Below are positions 24,594 through 32,017 of a stretch of 64,000 nucleotides of DNA, piece after piece. Under the pieces are notes generated by a model. It worked only from the letters and a program-made list of their open reading frames with translations. It did no database searches and had not been told where the DNA came from. Made by a program: the position numbers and the translations under genes. The DNA is from UBA11740 sp035635855 (GTDB lineage Bacteria > Acidobacteriota > Blastocatellia > Pyrinomonadales > Pyrinomonadaceae), in contig DASQAF010000028.1 in NCBI GenBank assembly GCA_035635855.1, positions 186,001 to 250,000 of the forward strand, given 5' to 3'. Every line of letters starts with the position of its first letter. Positions within the stretch are counted from its first letter, which is position 1.

Positions 24594-26192
24594 TCACTCT
24601 GCCTCGCGCGGTATCAGCTTCTTGATTAACGGGGTCAGCGCCAACAGCAGCAGTCCCGCTACGACCAAGGCGATTGTCGTCCCGATGAAAAGAATCGGTG
24701 TCTGCTCGAGCTTCTTCGGATCGACGCGACCGCCGACCAGACCAGCGATCAAGTTTCCAACTGACGAGGCGAGAAACCATATTCCCATCATCTGACCAAC
24801 ATACTTTCTTGGCGAGAGTTTGGTCATCGAAGAAAGACCGACCGGGCTCAGGCATAGTTCGCCTATGGTCTGGAGCAGATAGCTGACGATCAGCCACATG
24901 GCGGACACCCTAATCGCCCCGTGATTCTTCACCAGAATGTTCGCGGCCGGAATCATGACTGCAAATCCGGCGGCCGCGAATAAGAGTCCGAGAGCAAACT
25001 TTGTGGGACTGGAAGGCGACTTACCTCGTTTTCCCAGACTCACCCAGATCCACGCAAAGAGCGGCGCAAGGATGAAAATGAAGAGCGAGTTCACAGACTG
25101 AAACCAGGTGGCCGGAATCTCCCAGCGGAATATCTGGCGATTTGTAAAGTCCTTCGCAAAGAGATTGAGCGAGGTCGGGGCCTGCTCAAAAGCTGCCCAG
25201 AAGATGGCCGCGAACACAAACAGTATGAAGATGACTCCGACCCTTTTCATTTCGTCGCCAGTAAGACCTCCGAAAATGAAAATGGCCCCGAAATAAAGTA
25301 CGGCGACGCCGACCAGCACATACGTCATGTAATGACCGACCGCCTGCGGGTTAACAGTGAATACGCCAAAAGCCGCGAGCAAAACCACAACCACGAGCGC
25401 CCCAAGTCCGATTGCCAGCGCAAGTTTGATGGTCAGATCGTTCCGCCGCTGCACAGCGGGGTCCGGATGACGGGAAGGATCCAGACCAAGGTCGCCCAGG
25501 GTCTTCTTTGAGCGGGCGGCAAACCAGAACAGGCCGATTAGCATGCCGACGCCAGCAGCGCCGAAGCCAAAGTGCCAGCCGATCTTCTCGCCAAGAAAGC
25601 CAGTTACGATTTGTCCGAGGAAAGCCCCGAGATTGATTCCCATGTAAAAGATCGAGAAGCCGGCATCGCGCCGCGCGCCGCCTTCTGGATAGAGATCGCC
25701 GACGATGGCCGAGATGTTTGGCTTGAGCAAGCCGGTGCCCAAAACGATTAGTATTAGGCCGAGAAAGAACGGAACCCTGGTTTGTGCGAACGATGAAAGA
25801 CTGATGCAAATGTGCCCGGCTGAGATGAGCACCGCGCCGATCATAATTGATCGCCGCAGACCCAACAGCCGATCGGCCACCCACCCGCCAGGGAGCGACG
25901 CCAGGTAAACGCTGGCGGCGTAGATACCGACGATGGCTGACGCTTGATCTCGATCGATGTTGAATCCGCCATCGAGTATTGCAGCCGACATGAACAAAAC
26001 GAGCAGGGGCCGCAAGCCGTAGAAGCTGAACCGCTCCCACATCTCCGTAAAGAAGAGCGTGGACAGCCCTCGCGGATGCCCGAAAAAGCTGCGATCGCTG
26101 GAAGGCAATTGTCTATTGTTGGCCGGCATGTCCATTGGTTCGCTCATAATAAAATGATCTCCGGTATTGGCCACCAACGGCGGCCCGTTCAT
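24594..26192 (-). CDS. POT/PTR family proton-dependent oligopeptide transporter
   Basis: A 12-14 helix major-facilitator protein importing di- and tripeptides with protons. The ExxER[FY]xxYG motif is intact (EMWERFSFYGLRPLL), and the PTR2 signature FYMGINLGAFLGQIVTGFLG follows. 532 residues. The first 15 codons may be upstream of the true start; Met16 (MSEPMDMPANNRQ) is an alternative. It is the first gene of a POT, DPP-IV pair transcribed leftward from the 26.2 kb region. This pair suggests use of protein as a carbon and nitrogen source. Confidence 0.93.
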   Translation of the reverse strand: MNGPPLVANTGDHFIMSEPMDMPANNRQLPSSDRSFFGHPRGLSTLFFTEMWERFSFYGLRPLLVLFMSAAILDGGFNIDRDQASAIVGIYAASVYLASLPGGWVADRLLGLRRSIMIGAVLISAGHICISLSSFAQTRVPFFLGLILIVLGTGLLKPNISAIVGDLYPEGGARRDAGFSIFYMGINLGAFLGQIVTGFLGEKIGWHFGFGAAGVGMLIGLFWFAARSKKTLGDLGLDPSRHPDPAVQRRNDLTIKLALAIGLGALVVVVLLAAFGVFTVNPQAVGHYMTYVLVGVAVLYFGAIFIFGGLTGDEMKRVGVIFILFVFAAIFWAAFEQAPTSLNLFAKDFTNRQIFRWEIPATWFQSVNSLFIFILAPLFAWIWVSLGKRGKSPSSPTKFALGLLFAAAGFAVMIPAANILVKNHGAIRVSAMWLIVSYLLQTIGELCLSPVGLSSMTKLSPRKYVGQMMGIWFLASSVGNLIAGLVGGRVDPKKLEQTPILFIGTTIALVVAGLLLLALTPLIKKLIPREAE

Positions 26193-26323
26193 GCTGCAAC
26201 TTGGATAAAGCGTGGAGAGTTGCGAGCATTCAGCCAGAAGCGAACGGATGCTGTCAAGCCTTGGCGTGCGGCGACTTGTCGCCGCTTTTGGTATCCTTAA
26301 CAGGTCAGCGCCCTTGCCAGGTG

Positions 26324-26354
26324 CTTGACACGCTCGCTGACCCAGGCGTATAAA
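26324..26354 (+). promoter_or_regulatory. Promoter of the methionine/MTHFR gene
   Basis: TTGACA at 26324-26329 and TATAAA at 26349-26354, spacer 19 nt (18 if GTATAA is used). The predicted start near 26361 is only about 6 nt before the aptamer. It lies between the divergent POT transporter and the metH-MTHFR gene. Confidence 0.65.
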
Positions 26355-26365
26355 TTCCTTTGAAA

Positions 26366-26422
26366 ACGTGGTGAGTTAAGGCGACTTGCGGCCACGCAAA
26401 ACAAACAGCTAAACAGCTCGGC
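26366..26422 (+). ncRNA. Candidate SAM-II/SAM-V clan riboswitch aptamer
   Basis: Stem P1 is CGTGG (26367-26371) pairing with CCACG (26392-26396). Its loop carries TGAGTTAAGG...CTTGC, and the 3' strand has AAACAA followed by GCTAAA (26408-26413). From memory the SAM-II consensus has this layout: GUGGUGA-UU, a UUGC just before the closing CCACG, and GCUAAA in the 3' tail. The P2 pseudoknot pairing is weak here: UUG/CAA, with GAGTT possibly pairing AGCTC. Position near the transcription start, upstream of a methionine synthase-type gene, supports it. I could not run a covariance model. Confidence 0.6.
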
Positions 26423-26424
26423 GA

Positions 26425-26464
26425 GTTCGAGGAAAACGAACCCAAAACTTCAGATGATTTGAAG
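26425..26464 (+). promoter_or_regulatory. Two leader hairpins between aptamer and terminator
   Basis: GTTCG/CGAAC (26425-26429 with 26437-26441) and CTTCA/TGAAG (26448-26452 with 26460-26464) form short stems directly before the terminator stem. They may be part of the expression platform. Confidence 0.45.
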
Positions 26465-26497
26465 TCCCGCGTTGTTTAGCGCGGGATTTTTTATTTT
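26465..26497 (+). terminator. Intrinsic terminator in the leader
   Basis: TCCCGCG (26465-26471) pairs with CGCGGGA across TTGTTTAG, followed by a T-rich run ending about 26497. It lies about 115 nt before the start codon and could end transcription prematurely under riboswitch control. Confidence 0.75.
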
Positions 26498-26510
26498 TGC
26501 GGTAATGAGG

Positions 26511-26607
26511 TCAGAACCGCCTGCGGTAGCAGACGGTTGAACGACGACGTTGCTGGCAATCTCTTAATAACGAAGGATCAACCGCCCGCTACCGCAGGCG
26601 GTTCTGA
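26511..26607. repeat. Palindrome with 30-bp arms directly before the methyltransferase start
   Basis: The arm at 26511-26540 (TCAGAACCGCCTGCGGTAGC at its start) and the arm at 26578-26607 are reverse complements with two mismatches, loop 37 nt. The right arm ends 4 nt before the ATG at 26612, so the ribosome site would be inside or adjacent to a stable hairpin. The 26193-26611 gap holds promoter, aptamer, terminator and this repeat, and no gene. Confidence 0.85.
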
Positions 26608-26611
26608 CTCG

Positions 26612-28513
26612 ATGCAAAACTTCCGAGAACTTCTTGACGGGGATGGCATTCACGTCTTTGACGGCGCGATGGGCACCATGCTTTACGAGCGCGGCGTCTA
26701 CATCAATCGCTGTTACGACGAACTGAACCTGACCACTCCGGACCTGGTGCGCGGCATTCACGAGGATTACGTGCGGGCCGGCGCCGACATTATTGAGACG
26801 AATACCTTTGGCGCCACCTCGCCCAAGTTGAGCCAATATGGCCTCGAAGGCAGCCTGCGAAACATCAATATTTCAGCGGCGCGCCTGGCTCGCGAAGCCG
26901 CCGGAGATCGCGCGCATGTCGCCGGCGCAATCGGCCCGCTGGGATTGCGCATCGAACCCCTGGGCCCGACATCGTTCGACGAAGCAAAGGAGCTTTTCAA
27001 AGAACAGGCCGCGGCATTGCTCGAAGGCGGCGTCGATCTTTTTATCCTGGAAACTTTTTCAGATCCCGCAGAGGTCGAGCAGGCCATTCGCGCCATCCGC
27101 GAGATTTGTGATTTGCCGGTAATCGCTCAGATTGCGCTCTATACGGATGGCAACACCGCGTACGGGACCACGCCGGAAATCTTTACTGAGAAACTTGATC
27201 AATACGGCGCCGACGTACTAGGTCTGAACTGCGGAGTGGGCCCGGCGATCATTCTGGCAGCGCTGGAAAAAATGCGCGCGGTTACGACCAAGAAACTTTC
27301 GGCCCAGCCTAACGCCGGCTTGCCGCGCGACGTGCAGGGGCGACAGTTCTATATGTGTTCGCCGGAGTACATGTCGAAATTCGCCAAGCGATTCATTCAG
27401 GCGGGCGCGAAATTCATCGGCGGTTGTTGCGGCACCACGCCTTCGCATATCAAGTTCATCAGCGATGCGGTGCGGGCCGCCTCGCCCCGGGCACAGAGGG
27501 TTTTCATTCCCAGCGGCGCCCCGGCTCGCGTTGAAGAGCAGCCGGCGCTGCCCGACGTCAAAGTCATGCCGCCGGAATTGCGTTCGCACTGGTCGCGCAA
27601 GATTACTCGCGGTGAGTTTGTGACCTCGGTCGAGGTGCTGCCACCGAAAGGCGTCGATTCAAAGAAGACCCTGGATTCGATTCGGCTGCTGAAAGACGCC
27701 GGCGTCGATGGGGTGAACATTCCCGACGGGGCGCGGGCCCAGTCGCGAATGAGCGCGATGGCCACCGCCGTCCTGGTCGAACAGCAGATCGGGATTGAGT
27801 CGGTGCTGCATTACTGCTGTCGCGATCGCAATCTGCTCGGTATGATGTCGGACTTGCTGGGCGCGGCCGCGCTCGGTTTGCGCAATCTGCTTCTGATCAC
27901 CGGCGACCCGCCCAAGATGGGCCCGTATCCGGATGCGACGGCCGTGTTCGACATCGACGCTATCGGCTTGACGAACATGGTCAACAAGCTCAATCACGGT
28001 TTGGACATCGGCAACAATCCCATCGGCGAGCCGACCTCGTTCTGCATTGGCGTCGGTGTCAACCCCGGCGCGATCAATCTGGAGGAAGAGATCAAACGCT
28101 TCGAATGGAAGGTCGAAGCGGGAGCGCAATATGCGATCACCCAGCCCGTGTTTGATACTGACCAGCTGCGCGACTTCCTCAAGGCGATCGAACACTGTCG
28201 CGTTCCGATTGTCGCGGGCATTTGGCCGCTGGTTTCTTTTCGCAACGCAGAGTTCCTGCACAACGAAGTTCCCGGCGTTCGCGTGACTCCCTCAATCATG
28301 GAACGCATGCGCGCTGCGTCGGCCGTCAGCAAAGAAGCCGGCCGCGACGAAGGACTGAAGATCGCCCGTGAGTCGCTTTTGGAAGTCCGCGATCAAATCC
28401 AGGGCGTGCAAGTTTCCGCGCCTTTCGGAAACGTGAAGTATGCGCTGGAAGTTTTCGAAGCCCTGCCTGAGTTTGCCGCCCAGAAAGAAGCCGCGGCGCC
28501 AGTGATCGGCTGA
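26612..28513 (+). CDS. Bifunctional homocysteine S-methyltransferase / methylenetetrahydrofolate reductase
   Basis: A fusion that makes methionine from homocysteine and reduces 5,10-methylene-THF, like Bacillus YitJ. The N-terminal methyltransferase has the zinc cysteines: C207 in GLNCGVG and C272-C273 in GGCCGTTP. The C-terminal half is a MetF-type TIM barrel (KITRGEFVTSVEVLPPKG; LLLITGDPPKMGPYPDATAV). I start at ATG 26612 (MQNFRELLDGDG), giving 633 residues; the longer frame from 26537 crosses the palindrome and adds non-family residues. It is preceded by promoter, SAM-II-like aptamer and terminator, which fits end-product control by S-adenosylmethionine. Confidence 0.94.
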   Translation: MQNFRELLDGDGIHVFDGAMGTMLYERGVYINRCYDELNLTTPDLVRGIHEDYVRAGADIIETNTFGATSPKLSQYGLEGSLRNINISAARLAREAAGDRAHVAGAIGPLGLRIEPLGPTSFDEAKELFKEQAAALLEGGVDLFILETFSDPAEVEQAIRAIREICDLPVIAQIALYTDGNTAYGTTPEIFTEKLDQYGADVLGLNCGVGPAIILAALEKMRAVTTKKLSAQPNAGLPRDVQGRQFYMCSPEYMSKFAKRFIQAGAKFIGGCCGTTPSHIKFISDAVRAASPRAQRVFIPSGAPARVEEQPALPDVKVMPPELRSHWSRKITRGEFVTSVEVLPPKGVDSKKTLDSIRLLKDAGVDGVNIPDGARAQSRMSAMATAVLVEQQIGIESVLHYCCRDRNLLGMMSDLLGAAALGLRNLLLITGDPPKMGPYPDATAVFDIDAIGLTNMVNKLNHGLDIGNNPIGEPTSFCIGVGVNPGAINLEEEIKRFEWKVEAGAQYAITQPVFDTDQLRDFLKAIEHCRVPIVAGIWPLVSFRNAEFLHNEVPGVRVTPSIMERMRAASAVSKEAGRDEGLKIARESLLEVRDQIQGVQVSAPFGNVKYALEVFEALPEFAAQKEAAAPVIG

Positions 28514-28519
28514 TTGTCC

Positions 28520-28636
28520 GCAGATCACACGGATTACGCAGAGACTTGGCATTGAGCTGGGACTCATCTGCGCGTGCTTCCCGCTCTCTTGGGTTCTTGT
28601 TTTGCGTTCTGCATAATCTGTGTAATCTGTGGATGT
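28520..28636. repeat. Diverged inverted repeat, CAGATTACACAGATT type
   Basis: CCGCAGATCACACGGATTAC plus GCAGAG at the left pairs with CTGCATAATCTGTGTAATCT plus GTGGA at the right, across a loop of about 65 nt. It is the same word family as 15814-15927. It lies between the metH-MTHFR gene and chrA. Confidence 0.65.
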
Positions 28637-28690
28637 CTTACCTGAGGTCCAAAGAAAACAACTCACCTCTATGCTAAAATCCCGCACGTA

Positions 28691-30127
28691 GTGTCCCAGG
28701 CGAAGGTTAGCAGACGAACTTACGGACGACAGCGCGTTCGCAAAATCAAAACCCGCGCGCGATACGGGCATCGAAAACTAAAGCAAATTTCCCGCACCGC
28801 CACACTCGGCGGACTTTTTCTTTCCTTTCTTAAGATCGGCATCACAGGATTCGGCGGCGGACTCGCAGTACTTACACAGATCCGGAACGTGGTGGTGCAA
28901 CAGCGTGGCTGGCTCGGCGAGCCCGACTTCATAGAAGCCCTCGCCTTGGGTCAAAGCCTGCCGGGCACCAGCGCCGGTAACGCCGTCACCTATATCGGAT
29001 TCAGGTTGCGGGGCTGGCGCGGCGCATCCGTCTCTCTCTCCGGTTTCGTTCTGCCATCGATGCTGATGATGATCGCGCTGGCGATTTTCTATGATGGTTT
29101 CCGAGCGCTGCCCAAAACCGACCAGTTGTTCCACGGATTCAATGCCGCAGTAGTAGCGCTGATCGCAGTGACGGCGTGGCGCATGGGCAAGCAAACGTCG
29201 AGCAAACACTGGCAACGCATTCTGATCGTTCTGGCCTTCGCCGCTGTGGTCTTTCTGAAAGCGACGGTGATCGAAGTCATTCTGTTGTCGGGACTGGTGG
29301 GAATTGGGATCGAAAGCTTCACTGAAAGACAGTTGCCGCGTCTGGAAAGAATCCGCGGATTCGCCGCCCGGCGTCAAAAGAGGATTCGCACCCGCCTGGG
29401 AATTCGGAAGCCGCGACCGCATCAGTTCGTGGGAGGATATTTGACGGAGGCGCTCGCCGAAGAGCGTCTGCGACGAATGAGTGAAGGCCTGGTGACGCAG
29501 CCGGAGGAAGGCTACGACGCTGATGAAGACAGCGATGCGGAAGACAAGCCTTCGATGGGCGCTTTTCTCTTGCCGGCGATTCCTTTTCTGGCCAAGCTCG
29601 GGTTGGCGCTTTCTCTGTCATTCATCTTTCTTCGCATTGGCGCGGTGACGTTTGGCGGCGGCTTTGTGATGATTCCGGAGATTGAAAACGAGGTCGTCAG
29701 TTCGCATCACTGGCTAACGCATCAGGAGTTTGCCGACGCCACGGCCCTGGGACAAATAACACCGGGACCGGTCTTGATCATGGCCACTTTTGTCGGCTAT
29801 CGCGTCGCTGGAACGATCGGCGCCCTGCTCTCAACCATTTGTGTTTTCCTGCCGTCGTTTTTGATGACGATCGCGGCGGGGTCTTCGCTCCGACGTTTTC
29901 GCACGAATCGTCAGACACAGGCGTTTTTGCGCGGCGTTGCGCCGGCCGTCACCGGCTTGCTGGTGGCCGCCGCGTGGAGCATCGCCCGCGCCGGCATTCA
30001 TACGATCATCGGCGCTTCGATGGCGGTGATCATTCTGGTGATCCTCATGCGCTTCCGGCCGAACCCATTCTGGATCCTGATCGGAGCGGGTCTGTTTCGA
30101 TTCGTGATGGCGTTGGTGCTGTGGTGA
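28691..30127 (+). CDS. chrA: Chromate transporter family protein (two CHR domains)
   Basis: 478 residues, GTG start at 28691, with a basic N-terminal tail. Two homologous CHR halves are separated by a charged linker near residues 215-290 (EEGYDADEDSDAEDKPSMG). Half one has SFLKIGITGFGGGLAVLTQI and LGQSLPGTSAGNAVTYIGFR; half two has RIGAVTFGGGFVMIPEIENE and LGQITPGPVLIMATFVGYR. These are the standard G-F-G-G-G and G-x-x-x-G-P motifs. ChrA exports chromate in characterised cases, but many family members have other or unknown anion substrates. Confidence 0.88.
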   Translation: MSQAKVSRRTYGRQRVRKIKTRARYGHRKLKQISRTATLGGLFLSFLKIGITGFGGGLAVLTQIRNVVVQQRGWLGEPDFIEALALGQSLPGTSAGNAVTYIGFRLRGWRGASVSLSGFVLPSMLMMIALAIFYDGFRALPKTDQLFHGFNAAVVALIAVTAWRMGKQTSSKHWQRILIVLAFAAVVFLKATVIEVILLSGLVGIGIESFTERQLPRLERIRGFAARRQKRIRTRLGIRKPRPHQFVGGYLTEALAEERLRRMSEGLVTQPEEGYDADEDSDAEDKPSMGAFLLPAIPFLAKLGLALSLSFIFLRIGAVTFGGGFVMIPEIENEVVSSHHWLTHQEFADATALGQITPGPVLIMATFVGYRVAGTIGALLSTICVFLPSFLMTIAAGSSLRRFRTNRQTQAFLRGVAPAVTGLLVAAAWSIARAGIHTIIGASMAVIILVILMRFRPNPFWILIGAGLFRFVMALVLW

Positions 30128-30411
30128 GGTTTCGTGGCCATTCACGGACTACTGAACTGATGAAGTGCTCGTGCCCACAACTTTCGACCAATCCTCTTAA
30201 GGCCCAGTCTTTCTCGCAATCGCGGCGGCGAATACGGGTTTTTCTATTGTATTCCGCCAAACAAGCTGTAGAATGGCTCGTGACAACTCATAGCTCGTGC
30301 CCGTCCACTTCATAATAATTATCTCGCTTTTATCGTACTGATTGGTTGGAAGTGCCCTCGCTTTGTAGCTCAAACAAGGTGTCTTGCCGTGCAGCCAATA
30401 GGGAGGTCTTT

Positions 30412-30867
30412 GTGCCCAAGCCCACTCTCTTAGGAATAACAAAGGAAGCCCGAATACGTGTCTGCCATTGTCCGCAATGTAATGAAACAATCAACGCGGA
30501 ATTGGATCGATGCCCGCATTGCGCTGCGCCGATAGATCCGACGACGGCCCTCGCCGACGCGGACACGTTGGAGAGAATAGGACACGCATGCAGTCAATCG
30601 GAGTATCTCCGCATCGCAGTTACCGCGCCGTTGATGGCCGTGTTAGTAGGTATCTTTCTCCCGGGTGGCTTTCTTCTCGGGCCAATATTCGCTGTGGCGG
30701 TTCTTTTTATGATAGGGCGTTGGTGGAAGAGGTATGGAAAGATCCAAACCAATGATCCTGATTTCAAAAGAGCGCGTTTCTATATGGTGGCGGTTACGGT
30801 CATCGGAATCTTCTTTCTTTGCTTAACCCTGGGGCTTGTGGCGGCATTCCTGCTGAGCGACAAGTAG
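30412..30867 (+). CDS. Zinc-ribbon membrane protein, function unknown
   Basis: 151 residues from GTG 30412 (GGGAGG lies 5 nt upstream). A zinc ribbon with CHCPQC and RCPHCAAPI is at residues 18-40, followed by two membrane spans near the middle (LRIAVTAPLMAVLVGIFLPG) and two at the C-terminus (FYMVAVTVIGIFFLCLTLGL). An alternative TTG start at 30346 adds 22 residues lacking family character. The zinc-ribbon plus membrane layout is common among uncharacterised small proteins. The 30128-30411 gap before it holds only diverged repeat words, such as two GCTCGTGCCC copies. Confidence 0.75.
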   Translation: MPKPTLLGITKEARIRVCHCPQCNETINAELDRCPHCAAPIDPTTALADADTLERIGHACSQSEYLRIAVTAPLMAVLVGIFLPGGFLLGPIFAVAVLFMIGRWWKRYGKIQTNDPDFKRARFYMVAVTVIGIFFLCLTLGLVAAFLLSDK

Positions 30868-30911
30868 GAGTGATCCGCTGTTCTTAGGGAGGGTTGCTTG
30901 ACGAGCGGAAA

Positions 30912-31802
30912 TCAGCCAACATATTTCCGCAGTGCACCTTCCAAGTCCGGATACTTGAACTCGTAGCCGGTATCCATCAGGCGCTTCGGTACGACGTACT
31001 GACTGGTCAGAAGCATTTCGTCGGCCATCTCACCAAACGCCAGACGCGCGGCAAAGGCGGGCATGGCCAGGGCCGTCGGCCGCGATAGGACGTGGCCCAA
31101 CGTCTTGGTGAATACTTCATTGGTGACCGGATTAGGAGAGACGACATTCACCGGCCCACGAAATGTTTCATCGTTCAGCGCCAATTTAATCGCGCTGACT
31201 ACGTCGTCGATCGCCACCCAGCTTATGACCTGTTTGCCTGAACCAACCTTTCCGCCCATTCCCATTTTGAACGGAGTCAGGAGCTTGGCCAGCATTCCGC
31301 CTTCCCGCGAGATAATTACTCCGAACCGCAGGTTGACCACGCGCACGCCCGCCGCGACAGCCGGTTCAGTCGCCTTCTCCCATTCACGACACACGCCGGC
31401 AAGAAACCCGCCGCCCGAATCGCTGTGTTCGTCGAGCACTTCATCTTCGCGATCGCCATAGAATCCCGTAGCGGAAGCGCAAAGGAACACGCGCGGCCGC
31501 TGGGCGAGTTTGGCCATAGCCTCACTCAACAGATGAGTTCCGTTGACGCGGCTATCGTGAATCTTGCGCTTTTGATCTTCCGTCCAACGGCCGGCCGCCA
31601 CGTTTTCGCCGGCGAGATTTATGATCGCCTCGAAACCTTCCAGGCGCGCGGGATCCATCGCGTCCTGATTTGGGTGCCATTCTATTTCGCCCGGCTTCGG
31701 GGTCGAGCGAACCAGACGCGTGACTTCAGCGCCATCCGTTTCCAGTGTCGGAATGAGCGCCGAGCCTATCAGCCCACTGGCACCCGCGATCAAGACTTTC
31801 AT
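30912..31802 (-). CDS. TIGR01777 / YfcH-type NAD(P)-dependent sugar epimerase family protein
   Basis: 296 residues from ATG 31802 (MKVLIAGASGLIGSALIPTL), with AAGGAG 9-10 nt upstream; a start at 31823 would add seven residues. The Rossmann loop GASGLIGSAL and later CASATGFYGDRE place it in the TIGR01777 SDR group. The C-terminus matches DUF1731 (RPTALAMPAFAARLAFGEMA and ending LEGALRKYVG). In E. coli the homologue YfcH is uncharacterised. Substrate is unknown. It is divergent from the giant surface protein. Confidence 0.9.
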   Translation of the reverse strand: MKVLIAGASGLIGSALIPTLETDGAEVTRLVRSTPKPGEIEWHPNQDAMDPARLEGFEAIINLAGENVAAGRWTEDQKRKIHDSRVNGTHLLSEAMAKLAQRPRVFLCASATGFYGDREDEVLDEHSDSGGGFLAGVCREWEKATEPAVAAGVRVVNLRFGVIISREGGMLAKLLTPFKMGMGGKVGSGKQVISWVAIDDVVSAIKLALNDETFRGPVNVVSPNPVTNEVFTKTLGHVLSRPTALAMPAFAARLAFGEMADEMLLTSQYVVPKRLMDTGYEFKYPDLEGALRKYVG

Positions 31803-31977
31803 GCTCTCGGTCTCCTTGAGCAAACCGCCTGCATGCAGACAGTTTGACTTGGGTTAGATCGAAATTCGGTGAATTGATTAATCCTAACCCAGCGATTCCA
31901 AAGATGCTATCAGTGATACCAATTTCACCGGGGAAAAACAGGCTGATGACTATCCAAAGCATGCAAGATCCGTTGGA

Positions 31978-32005
31978 TTGAATTTCTTCCACAACCCTGT
32001 AGAAT
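31978..32005 (+). promoter_or_regulatory. Promoter of the giant exported protein
   Basis: TTGAAT (31978-31983), 16-nt spacer, TAGAAT (32000-32005). The predicted start near 32012 leaves a very short leader to TTG 32018, or 39 nt to ATG 32051. No other feature is seen in the 31803-32017 gap. Confidence 0.5.
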
Positions 32006-32017
32006 CCGCGCGCTATT

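Noticed and set aside
26537..26611. Upstream extension of the methyltransferase-MTHFR reading frame
   Set aside because: It passes through the palindrome and encodes non-family residues; ATG 26612 gives the family N-terminus.
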